64,000 bases of DNA from Melioribacteraceae bacterium. Its GTDB lineage: Bacteria > Bacteroidota > Ignavibacteria > Ignavibacteriales > Melioribacteraceae. The notes under the pieces are model-generated. The model had not been told where the DNA came from. It ran no database searches and was given only the letters and a program-made list of their open reading frames with translations. The stretch lies in contig CP129490.1 of NCBI GenBank assembly GCA_030584085.1, forward strand, positions 3,381,511 to 3,445,510. The letters run 5' to 3'. Of this stretch, positions 8,922 through 16,771 are shown piece after piece (the stretch's first letter is position 1; the number at the start of each line of letters is the position of its first letter). The translations under genes were made by a program, and so were the position numbers.

Positions 8922-10307
8922 TTAATTTTCTCTACTGGCTTCAATGCCATACTTATCCATTAATCGATAAAGTGTGGCACGACCTATATTTAATTTCTTA
9001 GCAGCTTCAACTATATTACCGCTTGTCACTTTTACGGCATGTTTGATCGCTTCTTCCTTTAACTTTTCAAATGGAATTACCGGAGAGTTATCGCCAAACA
9101 ATTCTCCGTTGCTCATACTTAAGGATGAAGATGAGTGTCCCGAAATTTGAGGAGGAAGAATAGAAATATCAATTTCATTTTGATCCGTTAAAATTATACA
9201 TCTTTCTATGAGGTTTTCCAATTCTCTAATGTTTCCCGGCCAGTCATAATCATACAAAACCTTTAATGCACTTTTCGAAAAGCCTTTTACATTCTTACTC
9301 AGCTTATCATTGAATTTATTAACGAAGTAATCAATTAGAATAATTATATCGCCTCTTCTTTCGCGTAATGGAGGGATAAAGATTGGGAATGAACTGAGTC
9401 TATAATATAAATCTTCTCTAAACTCTTTATTGTCAACTGCTTCTTTAAGGTCTCTATTTGTAGCCGAAAGAATTCTTACATCTGTTTTAATTACTTCCGT
9501 GCCGCCGACACGTTCAAATTCTTTTTGTTGAATAACTCTAAGAATTTTTGCTTGTAATGACATTTCCATTTCACCAATTTCATCAAGGAAAATGGTACCG
9601 CCATTACCGAGTTCAAATTTGCCAATTTTACGTTGATGTGCACCGGTAAAAGCACCTTTCTCATGCCCGAACAATTCACTTTCCAATAATTCTCTTGGAA
9701 TTGAAGCACAATTAACAACGATAAAGGGTTTCTCTTTTCTTGATCCGTTATAATGTATTGCTCTCGCAATTAGTTCTTTCCCAGTTCCGGATTCGCCTTG
9801 AATTAATACGGTAATATCATTATCCAATACTTTAGAAACTAATCTAAAGACTTTTTGCATGCTATTATCTGTGGATATAATATTATCAAAACTATATTCC
9901 TTTTGAAGATTTTCTTCAAGCTCATTAATCCTTTTTACTAATTCATAATTTGTAAGTGCATTTTTTATAGCCGGTTCAAGTCTGTTTTGATCGATTGGTT
10001 TAGGGAAATAATCGTACGCGCCGAGTCGAATTGATTCAATAGCAACCTCAACACTTCCTTGTGCCGAAAGCATAATGACAGGCAAGTTTTGGTTGGTGGT
10101 TTTAATTCGCTTAAGCACCTCATTCCCATTTATATCAGGCAACATAATGTCTAATAGAATAAGACTCGGATTTTCTGATAATGCGTTTAACGCATCAGTT
10201 CCGTTTGTAAATGTTCTAACGTTATATCCCCACTTGCTTTTAACCCAGTGAGTTAGCAATTTTAATATTGATTCTTCATCATCAACAATGAATACAGTGT
10301 TTTCCAA
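8922..10307 (-). CDS. NtrC-family sigma-54 response regulator
   Basis: 461 residues in three parts. The receiver domain (1-120) has Asp53 in LLDIMLPDINGNE. The AAA+ sigma-54 interaction domain (about 140-380) has Walker A GESGTGKE (171-178), the sigma-54-contacting GAFTGA loop (218-223) and Walker B GGTIFLDEIGEM. The C-terminal Fis-type helix-turn-helix (about 415-458) contains AAKKLNIGRATLYRLMDKYG. It activates sigma-54 promoters after phosphorylation, presumably by the kinase encoded 3 bp upstream. The only in-frame start at the right place is TTG at 10307, preceded by GGAGG at good spacing; the nearby ATG is out of frame. Confidence 0.92.
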   Translation of the reverse strand: MENTVFIVDDEESILKLLTHWVKSKWGYNVRTFTNGTDALNALSENPSLILLDIMLPDINGNEVLKRIKTTNQNLPVIMLSAQGSVEVAIESIRLGAYDYFPKPIDQNRLEPAIKNALTNYELVKRINELEENLQKEYSFDNIISTDNSMQKVFRLVSKVLDNDITVLIQGESGTGKELIARAIHYNGSRKEKPFIVVNCASIPRELLESELFGHEKGAFTGAHQRKIGKFELGNGGTIFLDEIGEMEMSLQAKILRVIQQKEFERVGGTEVIKTDVRILSATNRDLKEAVDNKEFREDLYYRLSSFPIFIPPLRERRGDIIILIDYFVNKFNDKLSKNVKGFSKSALKVLYDYDWPGNIRELENLIERCIILTDQNEIDISILPPQISGHSSSSLSMSNGELFGDNSPVIPFEKLKEEAIKHAVKVTSGNIVEAAKKLNIGRATLYRLMDKYGIEASREN

Positions 10308-10310
10308 GCA

Positions 10311-12215
10311 TTACCTCCTACTACGTTTGGGAAGCTTAATAATAAAAGTTGATCCTTTATTAAGTTCACTCGTTGCTTTTACAAGACCTTCGTGCAAATC
10401 GATAATTTGTTTAACGGCAGCAAGTCCAAAACCAGCTCCGGGAATTTGCATTCCTGTTCTGCCAACTTTACTAAACTTCTGGAATAATTTCGGAATATCT
10501 TCTTTTTTAATACCAACTCCGGTATCACTGATAATTATTTCTACCTCTTTCAAGAAATCCCTCGCCATTAAAGTTACTCTTCCGCCCTTATTTGTAAATT
10601 TAACTGCATTTGAGAGTAAATTTGTGATCGCTTTATTTATTCTTTCTTTATCGGCGTTAATAATTATCTGTGCATCCGGAATTTCAGTAGAAAAGGTTAT
10701 TCCTTCCTCTTCAGCAGTTTTAGACCACTTTTCTTTAAGTTCATTAAGCACTAATATAATATCGAAATCGGATTTTTCAAGAACATCACTTTCAGTTTCT
10801 AACTTAGAGAAATCAAGTATATCATTTATCAATCTTGCCAGTCTTTTACCTTCCGATAAGATTACATTACTAAATTCTTCAACCATTTCTCTAGGAAGAT
10901 CTTCGTCTGAAACTATTGTTTCAGCGAATCCGACAATGGATGCAAGAGGTGTTCTTAATTCGTGAGATACATTCGATACAAATTCATTTTTTAATCTATT
11001 GAGTTCTTCCAAAACTGTAATCTGTTGTTTGGCTCTATCTTGCTCGATAGAAATCATTCTGTTGGCTTCAATTAACTTTGAGTTCAGATCCTTAAGTTTA
11101 TTTTCGTTCTTAATTCGATCTGTAACATCTCTTCCTATTCCTATTAATCCTTTAATTTCATCATCAGATTTGATGTTGCGTGCATTTATATCGAATGTTA
11201 ATATATTTTCAAACTTGTCAACTAAACGAACTTCAAACGAAGTCAACTCCTCTTGGTTTAATATATGCTGAAATGAAATTGCTATATCGGCTTTATTGGT
11301 CTCATCAACAAATTCAAGAAAATGTTTGCCAACAATTTCATCCGGAGTATAGCCTAAAGTTCTTGCTCCCCGCGAATTAACAGTAACGAAATAACCATAA
11401 CTATTAAGGGTGAAAATCAAGTCTTCCGCTGTTTCTATTAAAAGACGAAATCTTTCTTCTGATTTTTCGAGCTTATTTCTATATTCGAATTCATCCGTTA
11501 CGTTTGTAATAGTTCCTACAATTCGGACAATCTCATTATTCTCTTTAATTGGGAAACCCGTGTGCCGCACAAACATTGGCTTATCATTTTTATCATGCAT
11601 CTTATATTCGATAATTGCGTCTTCGCCATTTCTTAATTTTTTTATGAATTCTTTAAATCGACTAATGTAATCAGGGTCTATTTTTCTAATAAGATTAATC
11701 CGGTTAGAAACGATATCCTCACTAGTATAACCGAACATTCTATAAGCGACATCCGAGATAAAATTATATTTTTTACCGTCGGCATCAGATGAATATAGTA
11801 CTGAGCCAATATTATGCGTAGTTTCTGTAAACCAATCTTCAATCTGTTTTGTTTGTGTAATATCCCAAAACGAAGTAAGAACAAACTCCGGTTGCTTATC
11901 AATGGCACTGATATAGAGAGAATTTGCATTGAACCATCTAACAGTACCATTTAAATCACTATGCTTTAGTTTATAATTTGAAACTGAGCTTTTATTCTTG
12001 ATTGCAGTGATAAATGGCAATTGTTCTTGGTCAATTTCTACATTACCCTCACGATAAAATTTTATGGACTTATGAAAAGGTTTTGAGCTTTTTCCCAACT
12101 TCAAACTAAATAACTCAAGTGCGTAATCATTTGCAAAAATAAGTTTGACGTCCTTGTCCGTTGCAATTAGCGGAATATCTACTTCACTAAGGATATTTAG
12201 AAATTCATTCGCCAC
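10311..12215 (-). CDS. multi-PAS sensor histidine kinase
   Basis: 634 residues, no predicted membrane segment, so cytoplasmic. Three PAS-like domains in order (about 5-125, 130-245 with a PAC-like tail, 253-370), then a short coiled coil, HisKA with the phospho-accepting His418 in SNVSHELRTPL, and a HATPase domain with NKAITNLLSNAVKFT (N box), DTGVGI (G1), a short F-box-like LFQKFSK and GAGFGLAAV (G2). It is the first gene of the operon kinase / NtrC regulator / STAS / REC-PP2C and probably phosphorylates both receivers. The start is a GTG at 12215 (sequence MANEFLNILSEVDIP); no ATG lies nearby. Confidence 0.9.
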   Translation of the reverse strand: MANEFLNILSEVDIPLIATDKDVKLIFANDYALELFSLKLGKSSKPFHKSIKFYREGNVEIDQEQLPFITAIKNKSSVSNYKLKHSDLNGTVRWFNANSLYISAIDKQPEFVLTSFWDITQTKQIEDWFTETTHNIGSVLYSSDADGKKYNFISDVAYRMFGYTSEDIVSNRINLIRKIDPDYISRFKEFIKKLRNGEDAIIEYKMHDKNDKPMFVRHTGFPIKENNEIVRIVGTITNVTDEFEYRNKLEKSEERFRLLIETAEDLIFTLNSYGYFVTVNSRGARTLGYTPDEIVGKHFLEFVDETNKADIAISFQHILNQEELTSFEVRLVDKFENILTFDINARNIKSDDEIKGLIGIGRDVTDRIKNENKLKDLNSKLIEANRMISIEQDRAKQQITVLEELNRLKNEFVSNVSHELRTPLASIVGFAETIVSDEDLPREMVEEFSNVILSEGKRLARLINDILDFSKLETESDVLEKSDFDIILVLNELKEKWSKTAEEEGITFSTEIPDAQIIINADKERINKAITNLLSNAVKFTNKGGRVTLMARDFLKEVEIIISDTGVGIKKEDIPKLFQKFSKVGRTGMQIPGAGFGLAAVKQIIDLHEGLVKATSELNKGSTFIIKLPKRSRR

Positions 12216-12328
12216 TGTAATCTTTACGAGCCCTTATAAATTATTCAATAAAGATAATAAAATCTTTACACACAATTTTCTAAACTTACATCCGGATAGA
12301 TTACAATATAATTTATTTGGTATATCCT

Positions 12329-12336
12329 TATCTTTG
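12329..12336 (+). promoter_or_regulatory. Bacteroidota-like -7 box (TAnnTTTG) before the U32 gene
   Basis: TATCTTTG matches the TAnnTTTG -7 element used by the primary sigma factor of Bacteroidota-type bacteria. It ends only 3 nt before the ATG at 12340, so if functional the mRNA would be leaderless or nearly so. No clear -33 TTG element at the right spacing; could be chance. Confidence 0.3.
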
Positions 12337-12339
12337 TAA

Positions 12340-13560
12340 ATGAATAAAAAAGTCATATGTAAAAAACCAGAATTGTTAGCTCCTGCAGCAAATCATGAGA
12401 CCTTAATGGCGGCAATTAACGCCGGATGTAATGCAGTCTATTTAGGTGTTGAAGCACTTAATATGAGAGCAAAGGCGAAGAACTTCTCTTCCGATGAACT
12501 TGCCGATATAGTTATGTTTTGTCATCAAAGAAATGTTGATGTTCACCTGACTGTAAATACAATCGTTTACGAAAATGAATTGAATATCCTTGATGAGATT
12601 TTAGATAATGCGAAAGAATCCAAAGTTGATTTGGTAATTTGTTGGGATACTGCGGTAATTCAAAAATGTATTGAAAAGAAAATACCGTTTTGTATTTCAA
12701 CACAAGCATCAGTATCAAACTCATCTGCAGCAAACTTCTATAAAAATCTGGGTGCTAAAAGAATTGTCCTTGCCAGAGAATGTACAATTGAGATGATTGA
12801 TGAAATCAAGCAGAATACCGACATACAAATTGAGGCTTTTATTCACGGGGCAATGTGTTTAGCTGTCAGTGGCAGGTGTTTACTTAGTCATTATAGTTTC
12901 GGAGCAAGTGCAAATAGAGGTGAATGTATCCAACCATGCAGAAGAGAGTTTGAAATAAAAGATAAAGACGGTGAAGCTGAGTTTATAGTCGATGAGGATT
13001 ATGTTCTTTCACCCAAGGATTTATGCACAATTGATTTCATTGATAAACTTATTGAATTGGGAATAGATTCCTTCAAAATAGAAGGAAGAAAAAGAAGTCC
13101 GGAATATATCTCAAAAGTAGTCTCGGTTTACCGGAAAGCAATTGATCTCTATTTTGAGAATAAGTTGACAGCCGAAATTAAGTCCAATCTAAAAAATGAA
13201 TTATCAAAAGTTTATAACCGTGGATTTTCAAACGGTTTTTATTTTGGCAGACCCGGTCATGAAGACTACGCGGAAAAATATGGAAGTATTGCTACGACAA
13301 AAAAAGTTTATATCGGCAAAGTACTTAATTACTTTAAGGAGCCTTCTGTTGCTCATGTAAAACTTGAGGCGGGAGATTTAGTTAAAGACGATATGATATA
13401 TATCATCGGTTCCAACACCGGAGTAGTAGAAATGAAAATCGGACAATTAATAAAAGATGAAATCGAAATAAATGAGGGTAAGAAAGGTGATGAAATAACT
13501 TTTAAAACAACGGAATTAATTCGTCCCAGAGATAAAGTTTATAAAATAGTTCCTGCTTAA
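12340..13560 (+). CDS. U32 peptidase-family protein (YegQ/TrhP-like tRNA hydroxylation type)
   Basis: 406 residues. ELLAPAANHETLMAAINAGCNAVYLG at the N-terminus and the U32 signature EAFIHGAMCLAVSGRCLLSHY (about 165-185) are diagnostic. Cys173, Cys180, Cys196 and Cys200 are in the four-cysteine arrangement that binds iron-sulfur in YegQ/RlhA-type members. Members once called collagenase-like peptidases are now known to hydroxylate RNA: TrhP (YegQ) makes 5-hydroxyuridine at the tRNA wobble position and RlhA modifies 23S rRNA. The C-terminal beta-barrel extension (about 310-405) fits the tRNA type. Function within the family is inferred. It converges with a STAS gene, 2 bp between stops. Confidence 0.85.
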   Translation: MNKKVICKKPELLAPAANHETLMAAINAGCNAVYLGVEALNMRAKAKNFSSDELADIVMFCHQRNVDVHLTVNTIVYENELNILDEILDNAKESKVDLVICWDTAVIQKCIEKKIPFCISTQASVSNSSAANFYKNLGAKRIVLARECTIEMIDEIKQNTDIQIEAFIHGAMCLAVSGRCLLSHYSFGASANRGECIQPCRREFEIKDKDGEAEFIVDEDYVLSPKDLCTIDFIDKLIELGIDSFKIEGRKRSPEYISKVVSVYRKAIDLYFENKLTAEIKSNLKNELSKVYNRGFSNGFYFGRPGHEDYAEKYGSIATTKKVYIGKVLNYFKEPSVAHVKLEAGDLVKDDMIYIIGSNTGVVEMKIGQLIKDEIEINEGKKGDEITFKTTELIRPRDKVYKIVPA

Positions 13561-13562
13561 AA

Positions 13563-13943
13563 CTACTGCCAACTAAGACCAGCACTGCCTTCCTGATCAT
13601 CTTTGAAATTAAAACTGGAAATTGCTTCGTCAAGATCTTTGTGTACGTCAAAGACTTTATTCATACTAGTCATTTCAAAAATTAATGATGATAATTCATT
13701 ACTGTAAACCAATTTAAGATCACCGCCTGATGCAACAGTTTTCTTCAAACTACTAACGAGCGAGCCAAGGAAAGTTGAATCTAAATATTCACACATACTT
13801 AGATCAACCACGAGAAATTTATTTTCTTCATTAAGTTGCCTAAGTACAAACTCCTTAAAACTAACAGCGTACTGTAAAGTAGCTCTTGTTAAATAAACAG
13901 TAATAACCGTAACCTTGCCGTAATCTTTACTTTTGAAATCCAT
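13563..13943 (-). CDS. second STAS-domain protein
   Basis: 126 residues, one STAS domain with the phosphorylation-loop motif LSMCEYLDSTFLGSLVSSLKKTV around residues 48-70; the Ser/Thr of DST is in the position of the SpoIIAA phosphoserine. It is clearly related to the STAS protein at 8562-8909 (shared D.STFLG/D.SSFLG, SLKK.V, GGDLKLV blocks), so one probably arose from the other or both answer to the same phosphatase. The last 15 residues (DDQEGSAGLSWQ region) are an acidic/Ser tail not seen in the first copy. Transcribed alone, from a promoter between 13944 and about 14060. Confidence 0.88.
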   Translation of the reverse strand: MDFKSKDYGKVTVITVYLTRATLQYAVSFKEFVLRQLNEENKFLVVDLSMCEYLDSTFLGSLVSSLKKTVASGGDLKLVYSNELSSLIFEMTSMNKVFDVHKDLDEAISSFNFKDDQEGSAGLSWQ

Positions 13944-14062
13944 TAAAATTCCGTATTACTTGAAAATGAATGCTAGAGAATTAATAATCTTTAAACATAT
14001 CTTAATTACAGAAATAAATCAATTAATCCTTGTGTGTTACGTTAAGCAGTTTTCTTTCTGAT

Positions 14063-14113
14063 AAAAAAAAGGAAGCGTAAAATCCATACCCCCGTATAGA
14101 ACTCTACGCTTCC
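14063..14113 (-). terminator. hairpin followed by T8 (minus strand)
   Basis: GGAAGCGTA (14071-14079) pairs with TACGCTTCC (14105-14113), with a 25-nt loop that contains its own short stem (ATAC/GTAT). On the minus strand the stem is followed at once by TTTTTTTT (complement of 14063-14070), a good rho-independent terminator form although the loop is long. Confidence 0.65.
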
Positions 14114-14155
14114 CCATCGTTGGGAGGAATTATTTTCATTAAAATATCTTGATAT

Positions 14156-14192
14156 AAAAAAGGGGAGAACTTAACCAGAATAAGTTCTCCCC
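14156..14192 (-). terminator. perfect 11-bp hairpin terminator (minus strand)
   Basis: GGGGAGAACTT (14162-14172) and AAGTTCTCCCC (14182-14192) are exact reverse complements with a 9-nt loop. On the minus strand the stem is followed by TTTTTAT. It would end a transcript coming from 14200-14654 or from the operon whose last gene stops at 14655. Confidence 0.8.
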
Positions 14193-14654
14193 AAACCGGA
14201 GTTGAGAAATGATTTTACCGTAAAATCATCCTCAACAAATTTTGAAGAGTTAAACGCAGCAAGTAAAAGTAAATACCGGATGCAGCTACGTTGCCAAAAA
14301 GAATTCATTATAAATCTAGGCAACTCGGTACTCACCTGCAGGTAAAAGTATACCAGTAATTCTTTTACCTGCTGCCCCCTAGAGTATAAATAATAAACTA
14401 TCAGGATTATTATTTGAGCGAATTTAACTGGAATAATTTCCATGTTAAATTTAATCGAACCTCTTAGGTTTATTCAGTATTTTAAGAACACTGAGACTAA
14501 TTAATCCGTTAAATTTCTGTAGGATAAAATTCTCGTCTCATTCGCCACTCGATTTTATTAGCCAATTTTGATGCCAGGCTTATTTTTACGCTAATTCAAG
14601 ATATTAAATTCAAATGATGCGAAATTATTTCGTAGTAAACGCAATTTATGCGCA
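14193..14654 (-). ncRNA. candidate structured non-coding RNA or long structured 3' UTR
   Basis: On the minus strand, in order: a hairpin at 14457-14419 (8-bp stem AATTTAAC/GTTAAATT plus 5-bp TGGAA/TTCCA), one at 14414-14389 (8 bp), an 11-bp stem GCAGGTAAAAG/CTTTTACCTGC at 14372-14338, GTTGCC/GGCAAC at 14324-14290, a 15-bp two-part hairpin at 14236-14201 (CTCAAC and ATGATTTTA arms), and then the terminator. The 14362-14375 arm can also pair with 14256-14269 (13 of 14 positions plus one G-U), so two folds compete. I could not match it to tmRNA, RNase P RNA, SRP RNA, 6S RNA or a known riboswitch. The length and 5' end are guesses. Confidence 0.45.
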
Positions 14655-15458
14655 CTAATTCAGGGGAAAAGAAAATCCAATACTTATCTCTTGCGAGGTA
14701 ATCTCAGGTGAAGATACTGCTTGATGGGGTTTTGTAGTTATATCGGTAAAGAATAATAAATCGACTTGACTAGCTGCCCAAACCAATGCTGCGGCAACTA
14801 TAAATAAATTTCTTACTTTATAAGACGAATTGTAGTCATCATATTTTGTATTTATCAACAATTTATCTGTTTCATTTAAGTATGCGTTCTTTGCGTCATT
14901 TGTTTTGATTATATAATATATTGCCGTTGCTGTTGAACCAAGACCAAGTGCGGAGTATATAATTCCTCCAGTAGTTTTATCCATTGCAAAATGCCCCCAA
15001 CCAGGCACTAATAAGTTTTTTACAACCGCTATTTTATAATTATTCTGAGCCGTGATTAGTTCTTGTTTAACTAATCTCAGAGAATCAAGAATTGGTCTTT
15101 CTTGTTCTAAATTATTTATAAAGGCTACTTTAATTTCATTAAAAAAATTTACAATTTTTGGGGAAATCCTAGTTGGATCCATTGAATGGTTCGAATTTAA
15201 TCGCAACAGATTTTCGAAAACCGTTTTGGAAATTGTTTCCTCCCCTAAAGAATAATGAGCCATTCCTTTTAACTCGAGTATTTGTACCAATTGAATAGAA
15301 TTATAATTCCCGGAATCGATCATTTTATCTGCCAACTCGATAACCTCTTTATACTCAAAAGAAATATATTTTTGAGTCAGAATATCTAAAGGTTGTTCTT
15401 GAGCTGTTGCTAAAGAAAATAGAAACAATATGTAGATTAACTTTGCTAGGCGCGGCAT
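14655..15458 (-). CDS. exported/membrane protein with TPR-like N-terminus and DUF5683-like C-terminal membrane region
   Basis: 267 residues. Signal peptide (residues 1-19, ending ATAQ). Residues 25-110 form helix pairs like a short TPR block (LTQKYISFEYKEVIELADKMID..., LKGMAHYSLGEETISKTVFENLL). The C-terminal part has LVPGWGHFAMDKTTGGIIYSALG (about 152-174), the 'PGxGH/Q' plus GIIY pattern of DUF5683-type small membrane domains, and a second hydrophobic segment FIVAAALVWAASQVDLLFF. Function unknown. It starts directly at the stop of the kelch-protein gene (no gap) and is the last gene of the seven-gene operon. Confidence 0.65.
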   Translation of the reverse strand: MPRLAKLIYILFLFSLATAQEQPLDILTQKYISFEYKEVIELADKMIDSGNYNSIQLVQILELKGMAHYSLGEETISKTVFENLLRLNSNHSMDPTRISPKIVNFFNEIKVAFINNLEQERPILDSLRLVKQELITAQNNYKIAVVKNLLVPGWGHFAMDKTTGGIIYSALGLGSTATAIYYIIKTNDAKNAYLNETDKLLINTKYDDYNSSYKVRNLFIVAAALVWAASQVDLLFFTDITTKPHQAVSSPEITSQEISIGFSFPLN

Positions 15459-16736
15459 TTATCTCAACAACAACATTTTTTTTGTTATAAAATTATGATC
15501 TGCGATTAAGCTATAAAGATAAACTCCGGTTGGAACAGCTTTTCCTTCTTGATTTGATCCATTCCATTTAATACTATGATTCCCGGCGAGAAATGATCCA
15601 TCAACCAGAGTTATAATTTTCTCTCCGAGTGTATTATATATCTCGACCTGTATTTCCATACTTTTTTGAAGCGTAAAGGAAATGTTTGTTTCCGGATTAA
15701 ATGGATTTGGATAATTTTGGGAAAGGCTAAAGTTTTTAATTAATTCACTTTCTTCTACTACGCTTACAGGACCCGCATAAATTTCCTCGATAAAATCAAT
15801 AACTTTACCTGATGCATTCTCTCCGCCAAATACATATATTTTTTCATTTAAGACAACCGCAGCATGATTCCTTCTAGCATAGTTTAGTTGAGAACCGGCT
15901 GAAACAAGCGGGTAAGTATCATAATTTGAAATAACTTCGAGTGAAGCTACCGCAGGAGTTGTTTCATTGTACCCACCAATAAGATAAATCAAATCAGAAT
16001 AGGAAGAATATACAGCAACACCAGCCGCTCTGGGGGTAATGATTCTTGATCCAACCGAATAACGTGATAAATTTTCGAGTTGTATAATATCATAGTTTTG
16101 TAAAACACCATTAAAGGATCCACCAAACAAGAACAGATTATCATTTACTGCTACTGACATTTGTTGCACGGGCAATGCGTTGCTTGTAAAAGAAGTATCG
16201 TCGACAGAAGATATTTCCATGGAATGAAAGTCAAAATTTGCTATATAAGGTAAGTTAGCATTAGATCCACGTGAAGCTGCATAACCCCCAATCATTAATA
16301 AATTATCTTTATACACAGTGCCGGTAGAAAATACTCTATCAAATAGTTCATTTTCGTTATGAACTACCGTGTTTGGACTTCCGAAATCCCACTCTTCGAG
16401 ATTAAACGAATTTGGATTTACTTCATTAATTCCACCATAGATGTACAACTTATCGTCATGTATTCCGGCAAAAAATCCGTATCTCTTTTCAATCATATTC
16501 GCGACAATAGACCATTCACCACTTACGGGATTAAACTGTTGTATCCATCTAACATTCGCCTGGAGTGAATCAGAATATCCACCTATTACATAGACTAAAG
16601 AATCCCTGACAACTGATTGCGCTCCCGAAACAGGATATTTCATTTTCCCTGTAACTTGCCATGTGGGTTCATCTGCCGTTAGGTAACCACATAATAGATG
16701 AAAAGAAAATAATATGTATAAAATTTGATTCTTCAT
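15459..16736 (-). CDS. kelch-repeat protein with type IX secretion sorting domain
   Basis: 425 residues. Signal peptide 1-21. Five to six kelch repeats follow (VYVIGGYSDS, LYIYGGINEV, LLMIGGYAAS, LFLFGGSFNG, LIYLIGGYNET, IYVFGGENAS), which would form one beta-propeller. The C-terminal about 85 residues begin SLSQNYPNPFNPETNISF and end with VYLYSLIADHNFITKKMLLLR, the Por-type sorting domain recognised by the type IX secretion system. The mature protein is therefore expected on the cell surface or released. Its operon partners are a Ser/Thr kinase and a sigma-54 activator; a sensing or surface-binding role is possible but unproven. Confidence 0.88.
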   Translation of the reverse strand: MKNQILYILFSFHLLCGYLTADEPTWQVTGKMKYPVSGAQSVVRDSLVYVIGGYSDSLQANVRWIQQFNPVSGEWSIVANMIEKRYGFFAGIHDDKLYIYGGINEVNPNSFNLEEWDFGSPNTVVHNENELFDRVFSTGTVYKDNLLMIGGYAASRGSNANLPYIANFDFHSMEISSVDDTSFTSNALPVQQMSVAVNDNLFLFGGSFNGVLQNYDIIQLENLSRYSVGSRIITPRAAGVAVYSSYSDLIYLIGGYNETTPAVASLEVISNYDTYPLVSAGSQLNYARRNHAAVVLNEKIYVFGGENASGKVIDFIEEIYAGPVSVVEESELIKNFSLSQNYPNPFNPETNISFTLQKSMEIQVEIYNTLGEKIITLVDGSFLAGNHSIKWNGSNQEGKAVPTGVYLYSLIADHNFITKKMLLLR

Positions 16737-16771
16737 TAGAGTTTTAATATGTACAACAACTATACCACTAT

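Larger units (their letters stand above)
13944..14654. other. 711-bp gap without protein genes; holds structured elements
   Basis: The largest gene-free stretch. 13944-14062 is plain AT-rich sequence, probably the promoter of the STAS gene. 14063-14113 and 14156-14192 are two minus-strand terminators. 14193-14654 contains at least six further inverted repeats that stack as hairpins on the minus strand. A 90-codon frame (14171-14443, minus) runs through the hairpins and is unlikely to be a gene. Confidence 0.7.

Noticed and set aside
10288-10965. 225-codon frame opposite the histidine kinase gene
   Set aside because: Lies fully on the antisense side of a well-supported kinase; serine-rich shadow of AT-rich codons.
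14052-14063. TTTCTGAT half site as a fourth Rrf2 operator before the STAS gene
   Set aside because: The opposite arm (AAGCAG) does not match ATCAGA; too weak.
14171-14443. 90-codon minus-strand frame inside the hairpin-rich gap
   Set aside because: It crosses every inverted repeat and ends in the terminator stem; composition is not protein-like.
14454-14463. GGTTCGAT-like stretch on the minus strand suggesting a tRNA T-arm or tmRNA end
   Set aside because: No acceptor stem, anticodon arm or CCA end nearby; the sequence forms its own AACCT/AGGTT hairpin.
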